Positions 22,901 to 33,295 of a DNA stretch of 64,000 nt are shown here, piece by piece. The first letter of the stretch is position 1; every line of letters starts with the position of its first letter. Location of the stretch: NCBI GenBank assembly GCA_900169235.1, contig FWCC01000278.1, forward strand, positions 62,001 through 126,000. Reading direction: 5' to 3'. A program made the position numbers and the translations under genes. The notes below the pieces were generated by a model, which was not told the DNA's origin, ran no database searches, and was given only the letters and a program-made list of their open reading frames with translations. The DNA comes from Zarea fungicola (taxonomy: Eukaryota > Ascomycota > Sordariomycetes > Hypocreales > Cordycipitaceae).

Positions 22901-24035
22901 GGTTATCTGCGACGACACAAACGCAGAAAGCCGAGATAGCCTCTGGATACACACTGTAAACGGCATTCAGCGGGCGGCGGAATCTTATATGAGCATTGAT
23001 AAACCGGGGGTAGCCATGGGTTGGGTTTGGTCGCCAACCCGAGCGCGCTGTACAATGATTATGACGCTCTTCCATGGTATCTTTGACGGGACACAGCTGA
23101 ACTATCTGTGGGATGCTATTCTGGCCGAGTACGAGAGCCCAGGCTCCCCAACAATGGAACTTCTTCCAATGCGCAGAGCTGTAGAGTTCACACTTGGCTA
23201 TGACTGGATTGAGACAGGCATGTACTGGACACGTCGCCTCGGCGGAATCCCCCGTTTCTGCTTGGGACAACGCAAACCCATTCCTCGAGCCTTGGCGCCC
23301 AACTCTTTCTCTGGGTTTGACGAGACGCACATGCGAGCATGCGGAATCAAGGCTAGTATGACATTGCGCCAGCTTAAAAAGGCAGCGCAGGCCATGTCCG
23401 TCAGCATGCTCAGCGTCGCCGAGGCTGCGTGGGCCAGTGTTCTCGCACAGACACTGACGGATGACGCCCGCGCCGCAGCTCGCACCGGCAAACAGTCCAT
23501 CGACATGCAGTGGGCAACAGTTCTAAACGGGCGGGTGCATCACGATGCGCTGCGATGCATGGCACCTATGATGGCAGCTGTGCCGCAGGTCCTCTTCTTT
23601 AATGGCGCCAAACCCATTACCAATCGCGAGGCGTGCGCGGCGCTGTCAAGTCTGCGGCAAGAGGCCCAAGCGCACATTCAGATGCCATGCCCATCAATGG
23701 AACACTATAGGTTGGGCTGTAACCGCTTTGATAGCGTGCTTCTTTTGCAGGCGCTCGCCCCGGACGGCGCCGACACCCTGCGTGGCTTGCCAGGCTTCAA
23801 TCTGGATGAGCACTACATGCCGCCGTTCAAGGAAATTGATATCGGGTATCCGGTTACGATGGAGATTTGGCCGGGAAAGCTCAAGTGGGATGAGAAAATG
23901 CTACTTCGCTGCATATGCAGCATCAGACAGTACAAGTTCCTGACCAGTGAATGGATGCACGCAACTCTGTCGGCGTTTGATGAGGCCCTTGTTCGTGTCA
24001 CGTCTGCTCCAGACGAGATATTCTACATTGGTTGA
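19923..24035 (+). CDS. Monomodular NRPS (A-T-C), copy 2, intact
   Basis: A single exon encodes about 1370 aa from ATG 19923 (context GACCATGG). After an N-terminal region of about 200 residues homologous to copy 1 comes an A domain with MYTSGSSGRPKG (about 362), APTFDIV (Asp at the alpha-amino-acid anchoring site), GYGPTEATV (about 509), YRTGDK and NGKVDRR (about 706, with the catalytic Lys). A T domain has LGLDSL (about 776), and a C domain from about 850 has FHGIFDG (about 1050), keeping the second His of HHxxxDG. It should activate one amino acid, load it on its phosphopantetheine arm and condense it with an acceptor; no release domain other than C is present. A-T-C monomodules occur among fungal alkaloid synthetases, but I cannot assign a product. 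No ergot or quinazoline companion genes are in the window. Confidence 0.95.
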   Translation: MGSLKNGNGGPPPLTDLPLFNTTTTAAKVSSYHHVTQHVSCFQNGNASIIKRFAQFVASVVGGNSVTFVANTDNGLDLVYASVAKSGVVTTTLQRSDPESKTSRLGFAITTVDSRNDQLQQPFILSVQCHGGSAIFKASLRGSHGPEEAAQHLLRLAISYLSPEMGLEKTSKSVILAPVLVPEASASNPSPALLHDVLGHAAGRFSHRVAIEEVTGKQGGIYTRKMHTYAQLQEKVSVLADEIDLLLQKLDWPAFRGQQRMVPIWMPNSMELNISMNAISKTGHAFCPLQLDAPETRIRGLLEDLRAPGILGVGSNPWAGTPFGEEIIWIDYSNIKACLTDHQRRLGGTNLPRRLASPEDIAYVMYTSGSSGRPKGVLVPHSAALSFLEAIDGGPAPLPVGPDFRWMVMSAPTFDIVLMDNFMAFRKGGTVCIAERGLLLTQPEAVINELRATATFTVTSLAMLLRPEKVHTLSWLSVGGEMLGQRIVDNFAPKSQAAGQNSSHCQLICGYGPTEATVFTTVNVCDKNSRPSIIGQPLPNFKLVVLDMDSPEELRAVPFGVPGELAVSGPQLAPGYLNRPEETARAFIEGGKEFGRLYRTGDKVRVVWTDDGQPRIEYLGRLSTDQVKLNGRRVDLPEIENVLSQCDGVARATALVSKSKLIACIMPWEDTDLAGIESRCHAEVSNQLPAYMRPTQYFIMQKLPLSANGKVDRRGLSAIVESEHIQAITTENQASTKSENTRNALISISDQVRSILALILGDEVHAQPDTASLQQLGLDSLCVLVFLKHLSESGIEPPHLHDVLSAGTIRDLITVIEDSRTQPFPPDIVNPLVNPKPTVLGPQAARSSLSVDGIDVSTIAVDDDERVYEMSVDAKLRHFEYHLRPKCLAALELRDDQVDQVLPTTNVQARFVGNAIDTDLYDPANIIGRPQIQHFPYNIPMRDVDPARLQRAIEAVLPRHDCFRAVFLPVEHPLAPFAQCILSPSAARIPKTEVICDDTNAESRDSLWIHTVNGIQRAAESYMSIDKPGVAMGWVWSPTRARCTMIMTLFHGIFDGTQLNYLWDAILAEYESPGSPTMELLPMRRAVEFTLGYDWIETGMYWTRRLGGIPRFCLGQRKPIPRALAPNSFSGFDETHMRACGIKASMTLRQLKKAAQAMSVSMLSVAEAAWASVLAQTLTDDARAAARTGKQSIDMQWATVLNGRVHHDALRCMAPMMAAVPQVLFFNGAKPITNREACAALSSLRQEAQAHIQMPCPSMEHYRLGCNRFDSVLLLQALAPDGADTLRGLPGFNLDEHYMPPFKEIDIGYPVTMEIWPGKLKWDEKMLLRCICSIRQYKFLTSEWMHATLSAFDEALVRVTSAPDEIFYIG

Positions 24036-26387
24036 AAATTTAAATATTGCCTCTTCTTTTTTCTCTTATTTTACAACGAATTTAACCTATTTCCAAGAGC
24101 GAATATAGAACACCAGGTAGTAGAGCTACAAGGAAGTAGTATAAAAATATATGAAAAAGTCAATTCCGGATCTGGATACTGGAAATAAAATGGTGCTCTA
24201 CAGTTCTCATATCAAGACCAATTAGCCAATGGCTATGCATTCAGTAATAGTACATTTAAATCAGACAATATGTGATGCCAGCTTTCTTCCTCAACTAGGT
24301 CGAGAGAAAATCCGGTTACTGGTTCATCAGTATCTGTACATGGCTCTATGTGGTGCAATTTATAAAACCGGAAAGGTCTATTTGCTCGCCAATGATCAAG
24401 ACGGCTAGTTTAATGGCTACTAGTTATCGCGCAGTGACATGTTTGTCCCTTGCCACCTTCCATCTTCAGTTTAGCATAATCATTGTTGCCGGTAATACCA
24501 GTACTCCCCTTTCCGAGATTCTCAAATGCCAAGGAGTACACTGCCGTCGGTCAGCCAAGTGTCCAAAGGTGGTAAGCCCTTTTCAAGATAGGGTAAAGCA
24601 GTTCCACTCCTATAGGCGCCACGGTGACCTTTATCTCCACCAGTTACCATATTACCTTAATTCCGCCACTTGCCTTATGATCCGCAACGGCGATACTTCA
24701 CTGCACCCTAGTCATTCGATTACTGAGGCGTCCCACATGGCCGGTTATACGGCACATTAATGAACCACATATAATGACGGATCTTTTTGGACTAGATCAG
24801 CCGTTTCGATTACACGTAGCTGTCTGAATCAGATCTAGTTGTTATTCTCGGCAGTCATTGAGCAGTTAGAAGACAGTGTAAATCAAGAGTTCTGGAGGCA
24901 CAGTCCTCTACGGTTCGTGTGTCTCACAATTGTCCATCGTTCCACTTGAGTAATTCACTTGATCTATCTAGAATGTAGCTACGGTTCAGTCATAAAATAG
25001 GCTAACCTTATTATCCTCCAACTAAAGCATCTCCCACCGAGCTTCGACTTCCCAGGTCGTACAAGTTACCAACTAATGTACAAGTAAATGGAGAAAAACA
25101 TCTAGGGTTTAACACATCTGCAGTGGTTCGGCGCCTGGCATATGCCTTCAAGAACATATGTCGATGCGAGGTTACAGCCAAAGCCATTGTTCGTGCAAAC
25201 AATGGCGCCAAACTTGCTACATCGACAGCAATTGTTGCAAACACCGGTGGTAATATCGGTAGTGTGGTCAACGAATGGACTGCAGCGGAGCTGCCAGTTG
25301 GGCGGGAACGTTTTGAATGGTGCACATTCATTGTTCATGTCGACTGGGGACGGAAGTCCTCCAAACTAAGAATTAAAACAAACTAGTTAGAAATTTTTCT
25401 TACCATAAGCTTCATGGGTCCTGAACTTACAAAGATTGAACTAGTGCTTTGTCGCTTGTCAAGGGTCGGCGATGTATCGTCGTTGGACGATGGCGCAGCG
25501 GCAGCAACAGAAAGCACACCAAACCACCCAAGTCCAAACGAGCGAATATACATGATGAAACTTTTACGTAGAAGATACCAGTGTAGAAACTTTAAGCCGA
25601 GGAGAGTGACGAGAAAAGTCTTTTTGCAATGAGAAGTAGGGGAAGTTGATGTTATCTTTATTCGAGTTATAAAAAACTTCAGAGTGTCTATACAAAGGGC
25701 TTACAATAGTCTAGAACTTTTGTCTAATCTTATACCCTTCAATAGCTAGACATGTAAAAGCTGCCGCATTACCCGGAAAAGGGCCTATGCTGAGCACCCG
25801 TAGCTTAGCAAAGAGGTTGGTCTCACGCGACGGAGACGTCGAACCTTGGGGTGGATCTGTACGTGATCCGCTGTCCTTTCCTTTTCTAGGATATGCGGCT
25901 GCTTTGTTACTACTAGGAGTTCTACCGATCAGTAATCAGGCAAACACCAAGTACAACGAGTCACACATGCGTTTCTGTGAATCACTATGATACATCAGGC
26001 TCACGTAATCTGTTGGCTTTTTTCTTTTTTTAATTTCCAGTCTAGATACGTATAGACCGCAGGACAAGAAAGATCTTTCGCGCCACTTTGAACTTTGAAG
26101 TCAACTGTCGCTGAAACCCCATAGGCAAGACCTTTTTTTTAATGCGCAGCATGGTGAACGGAGGATGTCACCCGCACTCATACATATATCCACAAAAACA
26201 CACGCGCTCGTATATATATTCACTGTACCGCCGGACTGAAACCAAAGATTGGTAGACTCCAAGGCTCCTTCCACGTTTTAACATACATCCTTTTCTTCAG
26301 TGGGATCAAGGCTGCCTTCTTTTTAAACAGTTCTGGCCTAGATTCATTTACCGGTTTTCTAATTCTGGCCAACATCGTCAAACAAAA
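24036..26387. other. Intergenic, no gene supported
   Basis: Short frames around 24350-24760 and 25011-25632 overlap on both strands and have no recognisable domain. A TATATATA stretch at 26211-26218 may serve the secreted-protein gene that starts at 26388. Confidence 0.4.
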
Positions 26388-27020
26388 ATGCATCTTCTGA
26401 ATCTTATTGCATTTTTGCCTTTGGTGGCAAAGGGCAGCAGCCTCACGCTGCCCAGTTACGCCGAGGAGGGATTTGCTCTTCACTTCTGGGATGACGACGG
26501 AACCGACCTGTACATTCACGAGTCCAACTTTACGCAGCACAACATCACATTCACGCCGGCCCCTATGGAAAGCCCACTGCCTGCATTCCTCACGGCCACT
26601 GCCACCCCAACCGTCTCCCCGACGGTCACGCCAACAGCCGGTTCAGTGAGAACGCGTGGCCTCCCTAATGGAGATAGCATCACCTGCTTGTGGAATACTC
26701 CAGTAGTCGTTTCTCAACTCCATGACGGCGTGATCAACTTTGCTGACACCCTTGGCTGTGGCTATACCTACAACGTCAATCCTCAGGCCAGCTACAAATA
26801 CGTTGCCTTGATTCAATGGCAAGGCTCTACTGTCATCTATACCTGTAACTACAGCGGCTCACCTAGAGTTTGGGGTGGCCCGGAGCTAGTCGGATACATG
26901 GAGCAAGTTTTTAATTACTGCAGCCAGAGCGGTGTTGCTTCCTGGTACTATGACAACTTCCGCAAGATTTCATGGGGCTGGACTAACCGGGCCAATGCCT
27001 ATTGTGGACCTGCACAATAG
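26388..27020 (+). CDS. Small secreted cysteine-containing protein, candidate effector
   Basis: A single exon of 210 aa. The N-terminus MHLLNLIAFLPLVAKGSS is a typical signal peptide. A Thr/Pro-rich linker (TATATPTVSPTVTPTAGS) follows, then a compact C-terminal domain of about 125 residues with five cysteines (SITCLW, LGCGYT, YTCNYS, NYCSQS, YCGPAQ) and many aromatic residues. Potential N-glycosylation sites are present (NFT, NIT, NYS). The arrangement resembles secreted fungal effector-like proteins with a C-terminal Cys-stabilised domain, but I do not recognise a named family. It is probably extracellular. Confidence 0.75.
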   Translation: MHLLNLIAFLPLVAKGSSLTLPSYAEEGFALHFWDDDGTDLYIHESNFTQHNITFTPAPMESPLPAFLTATATPTVSPTVTPTAGSVRTRGLPNGDSITCLWNTPVVVSQLHDGVINFADTLGCGYTYNVNPQASYKYVALIQWQGSTVIYTCNYSGSPRVWGGPELVGYMEQVFNYCSQSGVASWYYDNFRKISWGWTNRANAYCGPAQ

Positions 27021-27349
27021 GGAAGCAAGACATGGAAGGGGAGGTAGATAGTGCAGGCATCAAGCGTTTAAGTGATATAAGTCGAGAGAGAAAAGCACAA
27101 CTTAAACAGCAACGCTTAGATGTTAGTGTATAATAGAGTAACTGAGAACTATATGCTTTATTTATTTAAAGATTGTTTTAATAATTTCTCTTGGAAAGGT
27201 TATTAGAAAAATACTGCCCCGTTGAAACTGCCTCCGCACAACTACAATGCCGGACTGGCTTCCATGGACGGCCTTTTCTTTTTCTGAAATCGCACCAATT
27301 TATTGCTGCGCTACAGTTTCCGTCAGTTTACTCTTCCCTTCTCCTAGAC

Positions 27350-27933
27350 CTAACTGATCTCGCTCACGGCGGCATCAGATGCGTGCTTGGCCCTTGAGGT
27401 CTGGTCTCTGCCTTCCAAGCCCGCCAAGCCAAAATGATCATCTCCTACAGAGTATCGGCTGCCAGCAACTGGTTTTCTTTGTAAAATAGGCAACTTTCTG
27501 GCGTGTGGCAACTCTGGTAGCGCCACGTCAGAGCCCGGTAGCGCAGAAATCTCGTTCAGCATTACGGGCTGCCTCTCACCGCCTGGCAGCTCCATTGGAA
27601 GCCAAGATGTGTCGCCAATGTTGGCACCGCCCGTCTTCCCGGATGCGTCAAGCTCGAGATGTGGTTTGCCGAGCCCTTCAAGCTTCGATTTCCGATGGGT
27701 ATCCGCCGCAACACCAGCTCTGTCTGTCTGTGACGGGCGACAGGGACTGCACCTGTACGTGACCGCGCCGGGTGCTCGCTTACCTTTGTCAAGTCGCAAA
27801 AAGCTGAGTCCGGCGTCGAATTGGCGGTAACATACGGGGCCAACATTCCGTCGACGTTGACCAGAAACGGCATTGCAAGGAACTGTTCCGTATACACGGA
27901 GAATCTCTTTTCTCTCTTATCCGTCATTGTCAA
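27350..27933 (-). CDS. Hypothetical protein, possible remnant of a fungal surface-protein tail
   Basis: Two exons fit in frame: 27784-27933 and 27350-27727 (GTAAGC..CACAG), giving about 175 aa. The second exon has the low-complexity pattern HRKSKLEGLGKPHLELDASG and MELPGGERQPV, like cytoplasmic tails of fungal single-pass surface proteins, one of which may lie at 31259-32188. No membrane segment or ectodomain is present, so it may be a truncated copy. Alternatively the frame is fortuitous. Confidence 0.35.
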
Positions 27934-28950
27934 CGAGTCTTGTATATTGGCCGGCGTAGCCTTCGGTCTCTCTATTTGTTAGTTTATTGCCCAACTCGTC
28001 AGTGCCTTCCTACCCAACTGCTAGATTTATTAGCTAGTCTAGTGATTACTGTTCTAGTGCCATTAGCGCAAAGTATGCCATCGGTTTTGCCCTGCCATAG
28101 TTGTGGCCTTATAAACTACATGAACTCAGATATAAAACATAGATTAAGATGGATTTTTTTTAAAATATTTTTTCGAGCATAACTATATTGACATCAGAGA
28201 TACTATGTTTCTTTTACTTAGTGTCAATCTCTAAATAAACTGCCAGAAGCGAGCCGGCGCCTCATGCAGAACCTCGCCTGGCTAATATTGCCGCTCCCGC
28301 GTTAATCATTTGGCCGCTTATAAAAGCGAAAGGAATACTGTTTTTAAGCAAATTTGGAAACAGAGCAGGCGGGACCTTTGTCTCTTGGGTTGTCACATCT
28401 GTACCCTGTGCCAACTGTGTTGAATGGAGACACCCGCATTGCTGACAATGTTTCTAAGTACCATGTGTAAAGTGCGGTACAGGCTCGCAGTATGGTCAGG
28501 TGGTAACGCCTTGTGTCACCATCAACCGGTCGGAGCACCATTTCAAGGCTCGCGCGGCATTAGCTTGTGGCATCGCGCGCTGCAGGCTGCGCATTAATGC
28601 ATTTGCTACCAATAGGATGCTAACAGCCTACGAAGACGCGACTGAGCAGCCGGCCCGCGATTCTATCAGGACTCATCACGGCAGGCCATCGTACACCCAT
28701 ACACCATTGCCCAGGAGGGGGGAAGCTTATGGGCAACTCCAACTAACGTAATAGCTACGTTAACGGCTAAGAAGTAACTTACCCCGTGACGCTATGCCCC
28801 GGTCTGTAAACTGCGGCGGTCAAACATGACCCCGCCTTGACATGTCTTGAGAGCCTATTTTTCCTAACGTCAATAAGTTCCTTGATCCGAAAGTTGCAAA
28901 TCATTCCGCTCAGACCTCAGAAGTTCTGAATTATAACGGCCGATTTAATC
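27934..28950. other. Intergenic, no gene supported
   Basis: AT-rich in its first half. I see no coding or structured element apart from the leader of the M3 peptidase gene. Confidence 0.4.
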
Positions 28951-31182
28951 ATGCATATCAAGTATCAAAGTCCACCACAAGCCCCCCCAGTCTTCAATTA
29001 TACGACGTCTTCCGTCAAGCGGCTCGCCCGTTCCATCATTAGTGCCAAGCGCCATTTGCTTGACCGTATAGCCTCCACCATTACGCAGGAAGATGCAACG
29101 TTTACAAATGTCGTGGAAGCTATAGCCCGAAATTATGACTACACAAGCATAGCCACGCGCATCATTCACTTTTATCCCAAAGTCGCTTCTGATGAGGAGC
29201 TACGCGAAGCTTGCCGCAAGGCTGACGATGAATTGGATGATTTTGAGATTGAAAGCTCCATGCGGGAAGACATTTTCCAACTCATCACGGCGCTTCACTC
29301 AAAACGGCATAATTTAGAACTTGGCTCTGAAGATCTCCGACTCATCGAACGAATGCATAAAAAAGGAATCGCAGATGGGCTAGGAGTCCCTATCGGCCCT
29401 CAGCGTGATCGCTTCAAGGAAATTCGGGCACGTTTAGACGTCATACAAGCAAACTATAGGAAGAACTTGAATGAAGAAAAGAGTTTCATGTGGTTGAAAC
29501 GCCAAGAGCTTAGCGGAGTATCTCAGGATGTTCTATGTACGCTTGAGGAGGGTATTGGCGAGAACGAGGATAAGTTGCGGCTTACGTTCAAGTACCCGCA
29601 CGTGCGACCGGTGCTCCGATATGCGACTGACGCCGAAACTCGTAAGCGAGTTTGGCTTTTCAACCAGAATAAAGTAAGAGCCAGCTTCCCCGTCGTTCGC
29701 AAAATGCTGATATGCTATAGTGTCAAGAAAATGTAGCTTTATTCAAGGAAACACTGGTCTTACGGGACGAAGCCGCCCGTATGTTGGGTTATGAGAATCA
29801 CGCCGCTCGAAAACTCACGGGCAGCATGGCCAAAAGCCCAGAAAAAGTGTGGAAATTTCTGAATGACCTTCACGCGCCACTCTTGCTCGCGGCACAGAAA
29901 GAGCTAGACCATCTCAAGGAAATCAAGGCGCAAGATTGCCTTGCCAGAGGTGTACAAAATGACCTCAGCTTCTACTTCTGGGATCTCCTCTACTATGAGA
30001 GGCTCATGTTGGAGACCGAGCACGGAGTTGACTCTTTGCAAATTGCCGAATACTTTCCTCTGGACAATACCATCTCAGCCATGCTCAAGATTTTTGCGTC
30101 TCTGATGGACTTTGTATTCATCAAGCTTGAAGCCGCTGATGTAGCAAAAATAAGCCCGACAGGGAATGCCAATGATGTTATATGGCATCAAGATAATCTG
30201 GTCTTCAGTGTCTGGGATAAGGAAATTGACACTGCAGAAGAAAACGCAGGTTCCTTTCTTGGATATCTCTACATGGATTTGCATCCACGGGAAGGAAAGT
30301 ACGGACATGTTTCTCAATATAATCTGCAGCCGGGCTTCACGCTCCGAGATGGAACGCGACACTACCCTTCTGCGGCGCTGGTGTGCAATTACACTATGCC
30401 AACGGCCGAGAAGCCAGCTTTGCTGAACCATGGCGAGATCAGCACTCTTTTTCACGAGCTTGGTCATGCGATTCACAACCTGTCCAGCAAGACGTTATAT
30501 TGCAAAATGCATGGCACAGCCAATCCTAGAGATTTTGTTGAAGCACCATCACAGCTGTTGGAGCATTGGTGTTGGACGCCGGATGTTCTCAAATCCATGT
30601 CACGGCACTGGAAAACAGACCAAGAGATTCCCGATACGCTTATTCGCAGCCTTGTGGCCTCGAAGAATGCCGGGTCTGCAATGACGCATCTCCATGACTT
30701 TCAAATGGCCGTTTTCGACATGAAGTGCCACACTCCAAAGAATCACGCAGAGGTAGAGAACCTTGATCCTTCGTCGCTTTATCAAGAGCTTCTGACCTCG
30801 ATCACACTTCTCCAAGGGCCAGAATCTAACTCGCAAAGCAGGCAAGTAATAATCTTCAGTCGTAAAAACTGGCTTGCTAACTTGGACCAGTTGCTGGGGT
30901 CATGGCTATGCCAATCATGGACACCTCATGAGCGGTTACGACGCGAGCTACTACGGATACCTCTACTCCAAAGTCTTTTCAACAGACATGTTCTATTCTG
31001 TGTTTAAGACTGATCCAATGGACAACGAGCAAGGTAGGAGGTATCGCAAGTCTGTTTTAGAGTATGGGAGTAGCCGGGATGAGCTCGAGAGTCTGACAGA
31101 GTTTCTTGGTCGCGAACCGAACTCGCAAGCGTTTTACCAAGAACTTGGAATCACCGACAGCATAAACTCTGCAGATGTATAG
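28951..31182 (+). CDS. M3 family metallopeptidase (thimet oligopeptidase-like)
   Basis: Three exons, 28951-29673, 29721-30841 and 30891-31182, give about 711 aa, the usual size for the family. The zinc site HELGHAIH lies near residue 484 and the late conserved GYDASYYGYLYSKVFS follows in exon 3. Intron 1 is GTAAGA..TATAG, phase 0. Intron 2 begins with GCAAGT, has a CTAAC branch point and ends in CCAG; only this GC-AG intron joins exons 2 and 3 in frame. The enzyme should cleave short cytosolic or mitochondrial peptides as a zinc oligopeptidase. No clear targeting signal is visible. It lies between two remnants of surface-protein type, with which it has no evident link. Confidence 0.93.
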
Positions 31183-31258
31183 AAATATCATGATACTTCT
31201 AGATAATATGGTCTAAATATCCAGTTGATGATGGTTGAACCCAAAAAAAATCAACTTC

Positions 31259-32188
31259 CTAAACTACGTCTCTCCCCTCAAGCTCCGATTTCCGAGAGGC
31301 ATTCGTCGCGGCGTCTTCGCTTTGCGTCCCCCCCGCCACTCTCTTCTTGCGTCTGCGGTGGACGACAAGGAGCCCAAGCAGCAGCGACAATACAACCACG
31401 GGGATACAAACACCGATTGCTACTTTCTGTTCCAAGGACAGTCCCGAACGAGGTGGAGGGCTGGGCTGGGCTGGTTCTGTAGGAGGCGGAGCGCCGGGCT
31501 GCGTAGATGGCTAGATACTGTACTACTCTGGGCGCTGGATTGAGTAGAAGCATAAAGCAGCTTGAAGGCGTAGACGCCGACTGAAGTCTGCGCGTTTGCG
31601 TAGATTTCGGTAATTTCCGAATAGTTTGAGAGCAAGAGAACCCGGCTTGTCTCGCCGGGCTTCATGGTTGACACGCAAGCAAAGGGCCATTGTCATCGGC
31701 GCAGGAATAGCCACTATGACTAAAGGAGAAGAGATCAGCCAGGCGGTGACAATCTCCAGAGCCAATAAAGGTCGGCAATAAGTCAAGGATAGAAAAGTCG
31801 GATTAGGGGGTGAAAATATGATGGAAATAAACCATACCCTGGGGCAACGGCCGTTGGCTGCGTCGCCAGAGGCCAGAGAGGTCCAAAGACTCACGGTAGG
31901 CGCCGCGGCAACAGTAGCACCGACGGCGACAAAGGTACACATGGGCGCAAAGCCGGTTGGACATGCGGTGGTAGAAGAGACGACGCCGCTAAAGTAGTTT
32001 TCTGCGAGACATGTGGCCGTACCGTCGCCTGTATAATACGCATTGGCAAAGTTGCGCTGGAGCCGCAGGGACGAAGTTGTCGTGGAATTCCGCACAACAG
32101 CTGAAAAGGTCGGAGTGATGGCCAATCCAGAGCATGAAGGTGCGGGTGTGGTGGAAGGCAGAAGCCTCACGTTGGTTGTAGGCGTCAT
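31259..32188 (-). pseudogene. Fungal single-pass surface protein, degenerate
   Basis: Exon 1 (31838-32188) encodes an ectodomain start (MTPTTNV..., AYYTGDGTATC, TACPTGFAPMC) that resembles a widespread Pezizomycotina family of Cys-containing surface proteins lacking a classical signal peptide. After an intron starting GTATGG come YSCADDNGPLLAC-like and VGVYAFKLLYAS segments, a Pro-rich linker (PPPTEPAQPSPPPRSG), a membrane segment (VAIGVCIPVVVLSLLLGLLVV), HRRRKKR and a short tail ending at 31259. These parts lie in different frames: joining them needs shifts near 31710, near 31665 and near 31540. I therefore read it as a pseudogene rather than unusual splicing, with moderate certainty. Confidence 0.5.
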
Positions 32189-33295
32189 TTACCCGGCCGA
32201 GGCGCTGCTCGTCATTTTCTTTTCCCTTCACGGGCTGTCTAGGTCGAGTGGCTGCGCTTGCCGCTTTGAATGGCTGCGCCGGGTACCAAGACGAGTTTTA
32301 CTGTCGAAGCCTACTGCTGTATATCTTGACTGGGTTCTCTTCTTCGTGATCTTGCATCCGTGGACCATAACTCACACCAAAAAATACAAACTGCAGTGAT
32401 AGGGGCAAAAGAGTCGAGTCCTCTCAGGCAAATGCGTTGACCCTTGTCATCCGCTATGCATAACCCAGCTCGCGTGCTGCATGCCTGCGGGTTGGCCTCA
32501 TTTTACCTGCATACGGCATGCAGCTCTCTCACTGAAGCTCACAAGGCCGAAAGCGCAGGTAGCTTAGTGGATATTACGGCCCTGTAGCCGGTGTGTGGGA
32601 GATTGGCGGTAGACTGGTTTCTCTGATAGATACTATCATCGTATATATTGGAGATCCATCGATACTGACTTGGAATTCATCAATTGACGTCGACCATGCG
32701 GTGCAAATTAACCAATGACATTGGCTTGGTTATATATGACAATGATTGAGAAGTAGTTCTGTGGTAAAAGAAATGTCTACCCACCAAGCCAGCAGGGAGC
32801 TTCAAACAGTGGCAAAAACAGATCTTATCTAAAGACCGATCAACACCAATTAGATTTACATCGTTCGCAACTAGATGAAGTCAACAAGCATCATCGATTA
32901 GTTACTAGCAGCACAGTTCCTGCCATATTTATCATTGGAATAGAATCATTACTCCGACCAGGGTACTGAATTGGATGTTTAGAAACGACTTTGTTCTCGA
33001 CGGGTTTTTGTTCCCAGCGTGGTTCATTAATTTCCTCAAACAATGAGAAGAAACTTTAGCTCGCTATGCCGTTCAATTGATATTCATTTCTATATCCTCT
33101 TTCTTTTCACAAATTCTCCATAAGAAACTAAACAACGCCCCCTGATTTTCAAAATTTTTACACAATCTAAAATGGTACACCAGTTGTTCAATCATCTGCA
33201 TTTGTAGGTATCATTGGCAACACTAGAAAGCTTGTCTTGTCTACTCTGTGAGGCCTTCGATGGGCCGGTTACTATCTACAGGATCTTTCGCGCTC
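32189..33295. other. Intergenic, no gene supported
   Basis: No coding frame of note is seen. It contains the downstream region of the minus-strand SesB-NACHT gene. Confidence 0.4.

Noticed and set aside
12469..24035. Assignment of the NRPS pair to ergot alkaloid biosynthesis because of the A-T-C architecture
   Set aside because: No dmaW or eas-type genes are present, and both A domains keep the Asp typical of alpha-amino-acid substrates.
25790..25870. tRNA-like string with GTAGCTTAGC and GTCGAACC
   Set aside because: Acceptor and T stems do not pair and the T-loop consensus is absent.
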